DNA of 64,000 bases. It comes from JACVRW01 sp963733885 (lineage in GTDB: Bacteria > Actinomycetota > Thermoleophilia > Solirubrobacterales > Thermoleophilaceae). Where the stretch lies: contig CAVTES010000017.1 in the NCBI GenBank assembly GCA_963733885.1, positions 1-64,000 on the forward strand, written 5' to 3'. The stretch's first letter is position 1, and each line of letters starts with the position of its first letter. The notes under the pieces were generated by a model that searched no databases, had not been told where the DNA came from, and saw nothing but the letters and a program-made list of their open reading frames with translations. The position numbers were made by a program, and so were the translations under genes. Below, piece by piece: positions 1 through 8,481 of the stretch.

Positions 1-486
1 TAGGCCTCGGCGTCCAGGAGCGCGTTCTTCGCCTCCGAGATCTGGTTGCGGATCCCGCGAGGCGCGAAACGCTTCGGGTCGATGTCGAGCTCCTCGATGC
101 AGTTCTTGACAAGGCGCAGCGAGTCCTGCTCGTCGTAGATCGTGAAGCCCCGCGTATAGCCGAGCCGCTCGGCGTCCGCGCGCAGCATGCGCGCGCAGCG
201 GAGTGGAAGGTCATCACCCACATCGCCCGCGCCCGGCGCCCGACCAGCGCCTCGACCCGCTCGCGCATCTCCTGCGCCGCCTTGTTGGTAAAGGTGATCG
301 CGAGGATCTCGCCCGCCGCGCCTGGCCCGTTCCCACCAGGTGCGCGATCCGGTGCGTCAGCACGCGCGTCTTGCCCGAACCGGCGCCGGCCAGGATCAGC
401 AGGGGCCCCTCTCCGTGCAGAACGGCTTCGCGCTGGGGCTCGTTCAGGCCCTCGAGCAGGCTCTCTGTGGCGACCGGTGCGCTCAC
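1..486 (-). CDS. UvrD/PcrA-type DNA helicase, N-terminal part, frameshifted
   Basis: This is the 5' part of a superfamily 1 ATP-dependent 3'-5' DNA helicase used in repair; the gene runs off the window start. The N-terminus reads LNEPQREAVLHGEGPLLILA, then the Walker A motif AGSGKTRV, then a region matching ITFTNKAAQEMRERV and MTFHSACARML in other frames. Two single-base deletions, near 329 and 203, break the frame. I chose the GTG at 486 because it opens the conserved N-terminus; the shine-Dalgarno is weak. All neighbouring genes to 3.25 kb are frameshifted too, so sequence error is more likely than true decay. UvrD and PcrA cannot be told apart from this fragment. Confidence 0.85.
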
Positions 487-518
487 CCTGCCGAGGATAG
501 ATGGGGCGGCGGCGGGCC

Positions 519-1369
519 CTAGAGGTCGCGGCGGGCGAAGGCCAGGCGGGCGGCGGCGGCCACGAAGCCGAGGTATGCCGCGCTCCAGAGCCACAGCAGC
601 GCCCCGCCCTCTTGCGCCCCGCCGAAGGGGCCGAGCCTGACGATCACGCCCGTCGCGCCGCGCACGTCCTCGGTCAGCGCGTTCAGGCCCGCCTGGTAGA
701 GCGCCTCGAAGGGGAGCAGCCAGGAGGCCACCTTCGCCACGTTCTCGAGCGTCTCGACCGCGAGCGCGTCGCCGATCTGGCCGAGCAGGCCGGCCGCAAG
801 ACCGGCGCCGAACGCCATGAAGACCGCGATCCCGTTGGCCGTGGCCGACAGGAAGATCGACCCGAGCAGGGCAAGCGCGGCGATCAAGATCACGGCCGCC
901 ACCAGGCCAAGGCCCGGGCTCACCGGGTGGTCGGGCCACCAGCCGCCTGCGGCCGCCGTGATCAGGACCGCCGCCGTGTAGACGACGGCGACGTACCCGC
1001 CGCACACGCTCGCCGCCGCGAGGAAGCGCCCGCCAGCAGCTGGGTGCGGCCCACCGGCCGCACCACGAGCGGCTGAAGCAGCCCCCGCTCGGCGTCGCCG
1101 CGCACCGCGCCCAGGGTGAGGAAGACGGCGAGCACGCAGCCGAGGAACATCGTCGCGAACATCGCCAGGCCGAGCAGCGTGGAGCCGGCCAGCACCTCGT
1201 CCTCCACCGGCACGCCTTCGCCGACGTCGCCCACCGCGTCGAACGACGCCTCGGTCCCCACGGCGTACAGGCCGAGGAACGCGAGCGTCAGCACCAGCAC
1301 CACGGCGAAGACGCGCCGGCGAGTGGACTCGCGCAGCGCGTAGGCGGCGATCGTGAGCGCGCCGCTCAC
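519..1369 (-). CDS. ABC-2 type transporter permease, one frameshift
   Basis: This is the membrane subunit of an ABC exporter of the ABC-2 family. The N-terminus, about 110 residues, has one hydrophobic helix (VFAVVLVLTLAFLGLYAV) and a second around GLAMFATMFLGCVLAVFL. After a one-base deletion near 1030 the protein continues in another frame with further helices (YVAVVYTAAVLITAAAGGWW, VAAVILIAALALLGSIFL) and ends LAFARRDL. The start GTG at 1369 follows GGGGAGGGG and overlaps the stop of the ATPase gene upstream by 4 bp (GTGA), so the two are translationally coupled. The exported substrate cannot be told from sequence. Confidence 0.8.
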
Positions 1370-2208
1370 GACCCCTCCCCCGCCACGGCCTCCAGGTACG
1401 TGTCCTCGAGGTCGAGGAGAGCACCCGCACCCCATAGACGCGCTCGCCGGCGGCCACCAGCCCGGCCACGATCTCGGGCACCTGCTCGCGTTCGGCGTCC
1501 GGGAAGCTGCGTGTGCCCCCGACCACGTCGATCTCCACCCCATGGGCTTGGGCCAGCTCGCCCGGCGAGCCCTGCGCGACGATCCGGCCGGCGACAAGGA
1601 TCGCCACGCGGTCGCAGACCCGCTCCACCTCGCTCAGCAGGTGGGAGTTCAGCAGCACCGCGACACCGCGTCCCTTCAGCTCGAGCAGCAGCTCGCGGAC
1701 GATCCGGCGCCCCACGGGGTCGAGCGCGCTCGTCGGCTCATCGAGCATCAGCACCTCGGGGGAGCCGACCAGCGCCTGCGCAATGCCGAGCCGCTGCTGC
1801 ATGCCTTTCGACATCGCCTCGACACGGATCGCGGCCGCATCGCCCAGGCCCACCAGCTCGAGCAGCTCGCCACGTTCCGCGGCGCCGCCGCGCGAGCCGG
1901 CGAGGCGCTGGTGCAACAGGATCAGCTCGTCGGCGCGCAGCCAGCCCGGGAAGCGGAACAGCTCGGCGAGGTACCCGAGCGCGGCCCGCGCCGCCGCCGA
2001 GCCGGCGGGCTCGCCGGCTACCCGGGCAGTGCCCGTCCGTGGGCCGCACCAGTCCGCAGGCGATCTTGACGAGCGTCGACTTGCCGGCCCCGTTGGGGCC
2101 CAGCAGGCCAACCAGCTCGCCCGGCTCGACCTCGAGGTCGACGCCGCGCAGCGCGAGCGTCGCCCCGTAGCGCTTGCCGAGCCGGTTGCATTCGAACGCC
2201 ACAGGCAC
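1366..2208 (-). CDS. ABC transporter ATP-binding protein, two frameshifts
   Basis: This is the ATPase partner of the ABC-2 permease encoded next to it. It has a Walker A (GPNGAGKST), a variant signature region (MSKGMQQRLGIAQAL), a Walker B (VLMLDEPTSALDP) and a switch histidine in LLNSHLLSEVERVCD. The reading frame is broken near 2043 and again near 1420; in the last frame it ends DTYLEAVAGEGS before a TGA that overlaps the permease GTG. Its start, a GTG at 2208 or 2202, lies about 25 bp from the divergent Qng1 gene, so the promoters share a very short region. Frameshifts are probably sequence errors because the motifs are otherwise intact. Confidence 0.8.
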
Positions 2209-2232
2209 GCGGGGCAGTGTAGGAAGGGGGGC

Positions 2233-3103
2233 ATGGGTCTCCTCGACGAGGTGCGCTCCTCCTGCCGCGCGATCGCGGAGTCGGCGCGCCACGTCTCGAT
2301 CGAGCTCGACGCCGCGCGCCCACCGGCGGAGGCGGACCCGCCCGGGCTCGACCCCGAAGCGCACTACCTGGAGGGCACGTCCGGGGATGTCGCGGCCTAC
2401 CTGCTCACCCTCGACGCGATCAACTTCGGCTCGGGCTGGTTCCCGACGCTCCGCAAGCGGCGCGGCCGGTCGGGGTACTTCACCGTTGCCTGGGCACTCG
2501 CCGACCGCTTCCGCGCCCACGGGCCGTGGTCCAACGAGGAGCTGCGCGCGCTCGAGGCAGACGAGCTGGCGGCCATGCTCCGCCAGGAGCCGGGCCATCC
2601 GCTGATGCGCCTCTATGCCGAGGCGCTCCGAGACCTCGGCCGCTTCCTCGGCGACCGCACGGCGCTTGACCTGGTCGCCGAGGCGGACGGCTCGGCCGAG
2701 CGCCTCGCCACTCTCCTCGCTCGCGGCATGCGCTTCTTCGACGACCGCGGGTTCTACAAGCGCGCCCAGATCGTCCCGAGCGACCTCGCATTGGCCGGAC
2801 AGGCGAGCTTCCACGACCTCGACCGGCTGACCATCTTCGCCGACAACCTTGTCCCGCATGTGCTGCGCGTGGACGGCGTGCTGCGCTACGACCCCGATCT
2901 CGCGGCGCACATCGACGCCGAGCGGCTGTTGCCGCCGGGGCGCGAGGAGCGAGAGATCCGCGCCTGCGCCCTGCACGCCTGCGAGCAGCTCGCGGAGAGC
3001 ACGGGATCCCCCGCGCGTGCTCGACCTCCGGCTCTGGAACCGCGGGCAGGCGCCGGAGTACAAGGCCGTACCCCGGCACCGCACCCGGAGCGTCTATTAC
3101 TGA
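2233..3103 (+). CDS. Queuosine-salvage nucleosidase (Qng1/DUF2419 family), one frameshift
   Basis: This resembles the queuosine salvage protein family (DUF2419, Qng1), which releases queuine from queuosine 5'-phosphate so that it can be reused for tRNA wobble modification. Visible family features are YFTVAWALADRF, GFYKRAQIVPSDL, DLDRLTIFADNLVPHVLR, then EREIRACALHACEQL and near the end LDLRLWNRGQ. A frameshift near 3005 separates the last approximately 33 residues, which end SVYY. The gene stands alone, convergent with the phosphodiesterase gene, overlapping its stop by 7 bp. No queuosine biosynthesis gene is in view, which fits a salvage-only role; that is inference. Confidence 0.75.
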
Positions 3104-4211
3104 CCCGAGCGCGCCTCCACGGCCGTGTCCGGGTTGTCCGCGAACAGCCCGTCCACGCCCAGCCCGTAGAACTGCTCGTACTCGCTGAAGGCGTCGCCGT
3201 AGTCCGAAGCACCGGACCCGAGCGCAGCTCGAGCGGCAGGAACTCGTTCTCGTTGCGGAACGTGTACGGATGGACCACCAGCCCCGCGCGATGCGCCCGC
3301 TGCACGAAGTCGGTCGGCGGGAGCGAGTTGCCGGCCCCGTCCCTCGGCACGATGTAGTTCTTCGACGGGCCCACCCCATCGGCGTAGCGCGCGATGTCGC
3401 GCAGGCCGGCGTCGGTGGCCAGCTCACCGTAGGTGCGCGTATCGCCGACCGGCGTGGCCCCGGCCGCCCCGAACAGCTGCACCAGCGAAGTGTCGATCCT
3501 GTCGTCGAGGTCCCTCAGGTTGCCGGTCTCGAACGACTGGACGAACACCTTGTCGCGGCGGTCGTCCAGGCCGTTCCGCCGCAGCGCCGTCACGAGCGGG
3601 CGCTCGAGCGGCAAGCCGATCTCCTGGAAGTAGGTCGGGTGCTTCGTCTCCGGGTAGATGCCGATCTCGCGGTCCAGCTCGCGCGACAGGCGACGGGCCA
3701 GGTCGATCACCTCCTGGAGCGTCGGCACCTGGTAGCGCCCGTTGTAGATCGTGTTCTCCTGGCGGGTGCCCGGGATGCGCTCCTTCGCCCGCAACGTCTT
3801 CAACTCGGCGAGCGTGAAGTCCTCGGTGAACCAGCCGGTCAGCGTGAGGCCGGGCTCGATGGTCTTGGTGGTGCGGCGGCCGGCGAACTCGGGGTGGTCG
3901 GCCACGTCGGTCGTCTGGGAGATCTCGGGCTCGTGCCGCGCAACCAGCACGCCGTCCTTCGTGATGACCAGGTCGGGCTCGATGTAGTCCGCGCCCATGC
4001 GCGCACCCAGCTCGTACGAGGCGAGCGTGTGCTCGGGCCGGTAGCCGGACGCGCCGCGGTGGGCGATCACGAGCGGGCGGTCGTCGTGGCGCGACAACGC
4101 TTTGCGCCCCCGGTCGCGATCGTTGTCATCGGCAAGCGACACGCTCGCCAGCATGCCCGCGCCGAGCGCGAACACCAACATGAGAAGTGTGGGGAATCTG
4201 GAGAGTTTCAT
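3097..4211 (-). CDS. Secreted glycerophosphodiester phosphodiesterase, one frameshift
   Basis: This enzyme would hydrolyse glycerophosphodiesters outside the membrane. It starts with a signal peptide (MKLSRFPTLLMLVFALGAGM) and carries the GDPD TIM-barrel motifs: HRGASGYRPEHTLASYELG at about residue 51, then DYIEPDLVITKDGVLVARHE with the metal-binding E-x-D. A late motif, GVDGLFADNPDT, appears after a one-base deletion near 3220, and the true end is RSGQ with a stop at 3097. The long insert after the first strands (GWFTEDFTLAELKTLRAKER) fits the periplasmic GlpQ type. The ATG at 4211 is supported by the signal peptide. The damage is confined to the last approximately 40 residues. Confidence 0.88.
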
Positions 4212-4266
4212 GACGCCAGGAAAGCTCCCCGTGCCCCGGCGACGTAAACCTCCGGTGACCCCGGTG

Positions 4267-5004
4267 TTATCCGCCTGCTGAGTCGGGCCCGCCGCGGCGC
4301 TTCAGGGGCCGTACCTCGCCGCCCTCGGGCTTGCGGCCGGTCTGCTCTGCCACCAGCTCCTCGAGCTGGGAGAGCCGGTTGGCCAGCCCGGCGATGGCCT
4401 CCGCCACGGGGTCGGGCAGGTGGACCCAGTCGGCGTCGGGGCCCTCCGGCTTCTTTCCGTCCACGCGCACCGGGTGGCCCGGGTTGCCCACCACCGTGGA
4501 GTTCGACGGCACGTCGTGGATCACCACGGAGTTGGCCCCGACCTTGCAGCGGTCGCCCACCTCGATCGGCCCGAGCAGCTTGGCGCCCGATCCGATCATC
4601 ACCTCGTTCCCAACCGTGGGGTGGCGCTTGCCGCGGGCGAAGCCTGTCCCGCCAAGGGTCACGCCCTGGTACATCGTCACGTCGTCGCCCACCTCGGCCG
4701 TCTCGCCGATCACAACACCGGAGCCGTGGTCGATGAAGAACCCCCGCCCGATGCGAGCCGCCGGGTGGATCTCCACGCCTGTGACCACCTTCATCACGTT
4801 GGCGAGCATCCGCGGCACCAGCGGCACGCCGGCCTCGTGCAGGGCGTGCGAGACGCGATGGGCCAGGATCGCCTGCACCCCGCCGTAGGTGAGCAGTATT
4901 TCGCCCCGGCCGACACTGCGCGCGGCGGGATCGCGCTCCTGCGCCGCCGTCAGGTCCTCGCGCAGCTCGCGTGCGACGCGGGCGAAAGTAGGCATTCCGA
5001 TCAC
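4267..5004 (-). CDS. cysE: Serine O-acetyltransferase
   Basis: CysE makes O-acetylserine from serine and acetyl-CoA, the first step of cysteine synthesis. The 245-residue protein is the short EpsC-like form. It has an N-terminal helical part and a left-handed beta-helix with hexapeptide repeats and the active-site stretch DHGSGVVIGETAEVGDDV, followed by MYQGVTLGGTG and a late GANSVVIHDVPSNSTVVGNP. The ATG at 5004 overlaps the cysK stop by 4 bp (ATGA), so the gene is translated directly after cysK. An alternative ATG at 4995 opens MPTFARV. Confidence 0.93.
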   Translation of the reverse strand: MIGMPTFARVARELREDLTAAQERDPAARSVGRGEILLTYGGVQAILAHRVSHALHEAGVPLVPRMLANVMKVVTGVEIHPAARIGRGFFIDHGSGVVIGETAEVGDDVTMYQGVTLGGTGFARGKRHPTVGNEVMIGSGAKLLGPIEVGDRCKVGANSVVIHDVPSNSTVVGNPGHPVRVDGKKPEGPDADWVHLPDPVAEAIAGLANRLSQLEELVAEQTGRKPEGGEVRPLKRRGGPDSAGG

Positions 5005-5948
5005 GGCACGAAGAACGGGGTGCTCACGTAGCGGTCACCGGAGTCGGGCATGATCACCACGACGCGTTTGCCGCGCATCTCCGGGCGCGAGCCGACCTGC
5101 GCGGCTGCCCAGACCGCCGAGCCCGCCGAGATCCCGGCGTTCACCCCCTCGCGCCGCGCGCACAGGCGCGCGGTCTCGATGGCGTCCTCGTCGTCGACCG
5201 GGATGATCTCGTCGATCACCTCGCGGTTCAACACGTCTGGGACGAAGCCAGGGCCGATGCCGTCGATCTTGTGAGGCCCGGGCCGGCCGCCCGACAGGAC
5301 CGGCGATGCGCTCGGCTCCACGGCCACCACGTGCAGCGAGGGGTTGCGCTCCTTCAGCCGCTCGCCGCAGCCGGTGATCGTGCCACCGGTGCCGCACGAG
5401 GCGACAAGCACGTCCACGGTGCCGTCCGTGTCGCGCCAGATCTCCTCGGCGGTGGTGCGGCGGTGGATCTCTGGGTTGGCCGGGTTCGAGAACTGGTTCG
5501 GCACGTAGCAGTCGCCCCGTTCGCGGCAGATCCGCCGGGCCTCCTCGACGGCCTCGTTCATGCCCCCCATGGACTCGACCCAGACCACCTCGGCCCCGTA
5601 CAGCCGCAGGAGCTTCTCGCGCTCCCGGCTCATGCCCTGAGGCATGGTGATGACCAGGTCGTAGCCCTTGGCCGCACACACGAACGCGAGCGCGATGCCC
5701 GTGTTGCCGGAGGTGGACTCGACGATCGTGTTGCGTCCCGGCTCAATCCGCCCCTCCGCCTCCGCAGCGGCGATCATCGCCACGCCGATCCTGTCCTTGA
5801 CGCTGCCCGCCGGGTTGTACGCCTCGAGCTTGCCGATCAGCTCTGCGCCGCAGTCGGGCGCAACCCGCGTGAGCCGGACCATCGGCGTGTTGCCGACGAT
5901 GTCGGCAAGATTGTCGGGAATCGCCCGGGGCAGGGGCCGAACGGTCAC
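5001..5948 (-). CDS. cysK: Cysteine synthase A (O-acetylserine sulfhydrylase)
   Basis: CysK joins O-acetylserine and sulfide to give cysteine, using pyridoxal phosphate. The 315-residue protein has the PLP lysine in NPAGSVKDRIG at about residue 51, the substrate loop ESTSGNTGIALA, the phosphate-binding loop SCGTGGTITG and a late serine in MPDSGDRY. It is the first gene of a two-gene operon with cysE, sharing a 4-bp overlap. In many bacteria these proteins also form the cysteine synthase complex. A Rrf2-type regulator, now 11 kb away beyond an inserted element, may once have been a closer neighbour. Confidence 0.95.
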   Translation of the reverse strand: MTVRPLPRAIPDNLADIVGNTPMVRLTRVAPDCGAELIGKLEAYNPAGSVKDRIGVAMIAAAEAEGRIEPGRNTIVESTSGNTGIALAFVCAAKGYDLVITMPQGMSREREKLLRLYGAEVVWVESMGGMNEAVEEARRICRERGDCYVPNQFSNPANPEIHRRTTAEEIWRDTDGTVDVLVASCGTGGTITGCGERLKERNPSLHVVAVEPSASPVLSGGRPGPHKIDGIGPGFVPDVLNREVIDEIIPVDDEDAIETARLCARREGVNAGISAGSAVWAAAQVGSRPEMRGKRVVVIMPDSGDRYVSTPFFVP

Positions 5949-6139
5949 GCCCCGACTGTAGCCGCCGAAAGGGCCGCGCCCTCCGCCGGCTCAGGCCGAC
6001 AGACCCACCGCCTCGGGGGCGGCGCGCGTGATCCGACGGTCCGACGAATTTCGCCCGCACCAACGGGGCTGTCGGTGATATGGGTGGGCAATACACGAAT
6101 CGGGTCCCAGGGACGGGCCCTAGATGCGGAGGGAAGCAA

Positions 6140-6439
6140 GTGCGCTTCAAGTCATTGGTCGCGGCTGCGCTTTGTGCGGTCGCGGTCGCGGCTGTGGGTG
6201 CTGGTTCGGCGTTCGCTGGTGAAGTCACTGGAAAAGGCAAGCCGACCGCCGCCCCAGCACATGCAAACTCGATCTGCGCCTTCTCAGGGCAGAATGATGG
6301 AGAGCCGCCGCCGGGGCGGACTGCCGCACACGTCCAGAGCTGGGGGCAGATCCCCAAGGCAGTGCGGGATGTCCTCCGCACGGAGGGGTCCCATCCTGGC
6401 GACGCCTGCAATGGCCATACCGGCTTCCTTAGCGGGTGA
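6140..6439 (+). CDS. Small secreted protein, function unknown
   Basis: The 99-residue protein starts with a clear Sec signal peptide (VRFKSLVAAALCAVAVAAVG, then AGSAFAGE) and leaves a mature part of about 75 residues with two cysteines, in NSICAFSGQND and DACNGH, which could form a disulfide. I chose the GTG at 6140, preceded by GGAGGGAAG, because it places the signal peptide at the N-terminus. It is transcribed divergently from cysK. I do not recognise an enzyme or binding domain. Confidence 0.75.
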   Translation: MRFKSLVAAALCAVAVAAVGAGSAFAGEVTGKGKPTAAPAHANSICAFSGQNDGEPPPGRTAAHVQSWGQIPKAVRDVLRTEGSHPGDACNGHTGFLSG

Positions 6440-6476
6440 CGGCGGCGAGTAGTCCGGCGGAGTAACGCGTTGGTTG

Positions 6477-6498
6477 GCCCCGACGCTGTTGTCGGGGC
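6477..6498 (+). terminator. Hairpin after small secreted protein gene
   Basis: An 8-bp perfect stem GCCCCGAC/GTCGGGGC with a 6-base loop lies 38 bp after the stop at 6439. There is no T-run, so this is a probable but not certain intrinsic terminator. The remaining DNA up to 6682 shows no gene. Confidence 0.5.
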
Positions 6499-6682
6499 GA
6501 ACCTTCATCCACCTACACTTCCCACAACGGCGGCCTTCCCGCGCCGTGCGAGCAGCGCCTCGTGAACCTCTTGGGCGCGCGCTCGCTGCAGTTCCGCTGC
6601 AGTCGGGGTCACTTCGGGAGGGTCCTGGTGGGTCCTAAACCGCTCTAGCAAGCGCAACGGGGCTCCGTAGAGCTCCGTTCTC

Positions 6683-6697
6683 AGATGTAGTACATCC
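6683..6697. other. att site, left copy
   Basis: AGATGTAGTACATCC matches the right copy at 13 of 15 positions. The inner 13 bases (GATGTA-G-TACATC) form a perfect inverted repeat around one base. Read on the minus strand it encodes MYYI and then a stop, the same C-terminal tail as the Rrf2 protein at the other end, so this is a leftover of the Rrf2 3' end. Confidence 0.7.
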
Positions 6698-6703
6698 GGG
6701 CGG

Positions 6704-7858
6704 TTACAGGCGGGATGCGGGTTTGCGGGCGTGCGGTGCAGTCAGCGGTGCACTCGCGGCACCGGCTGAGCGGGCGAGGAAGGCGTCGAGCAGCCCTGCC
6801 GCCTCGTCCTCCGCGCCCGGCAGCAGGTGGCCGTACTGGTCGAGCGTGATGCCGATGTTGGCGTGGCCCATGAAGGTCGAGAGCGCCTTGACGTTCACCC
6901 CGGCGGCGATCATCAGCGCGGCGTACCCGTGGCGGCACTCGTGCAACGTGAACGGCTCGGCCTGGGCGACGCGGCCACGTTCGTAGCTGTCGCGCGCGCC
7001 GACGAAGATCCGGCCACTGTCGGGACCGTCCATCAGGTACTCGATGAGCCGGTCGCGGAGGATGGCGGGGATCGGCACTTTGCGCCGCCCCTGCTTCGAT
7101 TTCGGCGCCACCTCGCCCTCGCACTGGTCCCAGCCGCGCTCAACCCGGATCACGCCGGTGGCCAGGTCGACCTCCTCGCGGTGCAGTCCCATCAACTCCC
7201 CGCGGCGCAGGCCGGCGTAGAAGGCCGTCGCCCACAGCGCCCGGTCCTTCGCGCTGTCGAGCTCGCCGAGCATCGCCTCGACCTGCTCAGCGGTCGCGAA
7301 GCGCGTCTGCCGCCGGTTGACGGCCGGGACCGAGATCCCCGACGTCGGGTTCGCGTGGACCTCGCCGAGCTGCCGCGCGCGGCGGTAGATGGCGCGCAGA
7401 GGAGTGATCGTTGTGGTGATCGTGGCGGCGGCCGCCCCGTCGGCGGCGAGTCGGTCCACGAACCGCTGTAGTTGTGGCAGGGTGATCGCCCGGAGCCGCT
7501 CGTCGCCGAGGTCGGGCAGCACCCGCTTGCGGAGGTTCTGTTCGTAGCCGCGGATGGCCGACGGTTTGTACGGGTCGCCTGAGCGGTTGCGGGCGATGCC
7601 CGCGCGCGCGGCGGCCAGCCAGTCCTCGGCCGCCTGCTCGAGCGTAGGGCCGCGGTCGGCGGTGAGGGTGCCCGCCCGGAGCGACGACGCGGCATCCTGG
7701 CGCCACTGTCGGGCCGCCGTGATGGTGGTGAACGTCTTGGTGAGGCGCTTCTCGGTCCCCGCGTCCCACACCTGGGCCTTGAACGTCGGCGTGCACGTGC
7801 AGGGCTCCTCAACGCACGCGCGCGCGTGGCGCTCTGTGATGCCAGTGCTGTCGGGCAT
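6704..7858 (-). CDS. int: Tyrosine-type site-specific integrase
   Basis: This 384-residue protein would integrate and excise the element. It has an N-terminal arm-binding region, a SAM-like core-binding domain (about 75-170) and a catalytic domain with the expected residues: Arg in YAGLRRGELMGL, Lys in SKQGRRKVPI, His-x-x-Arg in LHECRHGYAAL, His in MGHANIGITLDQ and the nucleophile Tyr in QYGHL. The Cys-rich start (VEEPCTCTP) is common in actinobacterial integrases. Its stop is 8 bp from the left att site. Its ATG directly follows the stop of the winged-helix gene at 7859, so the two are co-expressed. Confidence 0.95.
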   Translation of the reverse strand: MPDSTGITERHARACVEEPCTCTPTFKAQVWDAGTEKRLTKTFTTITAARQWRQDAASSLRAGTLTADRGPTLEQAAEDWLAAARAGIARNRSGDPYKPSAIRGYEQNLRKRVLPDLGDERLRAITLPQLQRFVDRLAADGAAAATITTTITPLRAIYRRARQLGEVHANPTSGISVPAVNRRQTRFATAEQVEAMLGELDSAKDRALWATAFYAGLRRGELMGLHREEVDLATGVIRVERGWDQCEGEVAPKSKQGRRKVPIPAILRDRLIEYLMDGPDSGRIFVGARDSYERGRVAQAEPFTLHECRHGYAALMIAAGVNVKALSTFMGHANIGITLDQYGHLLPGAEDEAAGLLDAFLARSAGAASAPLTAPHARKPASRL

Positions 7859-8191
7859 TTAGGGTGTCTCCTCCTCCGTCCAGCGGATCCGGTGTCCGAA
7901 GCGCAGCTCGGCTCCATAGCGCTCCACCACGGCGGCACCCAGCTCCGTCAGGGATATGTAGACGCTGCGCTCGAAGCCCCGCTGCCGCGCATACTCGACA
8001 AGGCCGAGATCCTCGAGCCGGCGAGCGGCGCGGAAAAGCGACTGGCGCTCCGAGCGGGTCGCCCCCACGATGCGCGTCATCCCGGTTACGGCGTCGGGGC
8101 GCTCGCGGGAACCGGGTGGCGCGCCGCGCTGCAGGAGCTCGCGTTCCCGCTTGCCGAGACGAACACCCTTCAACTCACCAAATGTTGCCAT
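7859..8191 (-). CDS. Small winged-helix-like DNA-binding protein, possible autorepressor
   Basis: The 110-residue protein has a C-terminal winged-helix-like pattern, RSERQSLFRAARRLEDLGLV then RGFERSVYISLTELGAAVV, typical of small transcriptional regulators. The start ATG at 8191 is supported by the end of coding character there. It is the middle gene of HTH-wHTH-int, with its stop touching the integrase ATG. The DNA just upstream and over its start carries four copies of a 14-bp motif, so it may control its own operon; this is inference. A role as a recombination directionality factor is the alternative. Confidence 0.65.
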   Translation of the reverse strand: MATFGELKGVRLGKRERELLQRGAPPGSRERPDAVTGMTRIVGATRSERQSLFRAARRLEDLGLVEYARQRGFERSVYISLTELGAAVVERYGAELRFGHRIRWTEEETP

Positions 8192-8277
8192 GACGCAGAT
8201 CTTCCTCCCGGCAACGTCTGGTGTCAACACCAAATGTTGCCGAGGGGGTCGAGTGATCCTCTCGGCAACATCTGGTG
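8176..8277. promoter_or_regulatory. Four-copy operator array, consensus GGCAACATYTGGTG
   Basis: Four 14-bp sites alternate in orientation: CACCAAATGTTGCC at 8176-8189 and again at 8228-8241 (identical), GGCAACGTCTGGTG at 8210-8223 and GGCAACATCTGGTG at 8264-8277. They fill the whole gap between the HTH gene stop and the start of the next gene, the first site lying just inside that gene. This looks like a repressor/operator control region for the integrase operon. Confidence 0.7.
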
Positions 8278-8280
8278 AGT

Positions 8281-8481
8281 TCACGCCGCCCGCTCGGCAT
8301 TCTCGCCCAGCCACCGCTCGAGCTCGTGCACCGGCACCAGACGCATCCTTCCGAGCCGCACCAGCCTGATCGTCGGCTGGACGTGCCGCTCGAACGAGTT
8401 GAGCGACATGCCCAGCGCCGCGGCGGCCTCGTCGCGGGAGAGTGCCAGGCGAGGGATCGGGGCGACCTCGCGCCCGGTCAC
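8281..8481 (-). CDS. Excisionase-like helix-turn-helix protein
   Basis: This 66-residue protein has the MerR/excisionase-type helix-turn-helix: LALSRDEAAAALGMSLNSFE followed by RLVRLGRMRLVPVHELERWL. Such proteins bend DNA at att sites or act as small regulators. The GTG at 8481 overlaps the stop of the DUF3631 gene by 4 bp (GTGA). A start further upstream would lie inside that gene in another frame and looks non-coding. It is probably the directionality factor for the integrase two genes downstream. Confidence 0.75.
   Translation of the reverse strand: MTGREVAPIPRLALSRDEAAAALGMSLNSFERHVQPTIRLVRLGRMRLVPVHELERWLGENAERAA

Noticed and set aside
6440..6682. tRNA gene as integration target at the left end
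   Set aside because: No cloverleaf or TpsiC-like sequence was found; the repeat instead matches the Rrf2 3' end.
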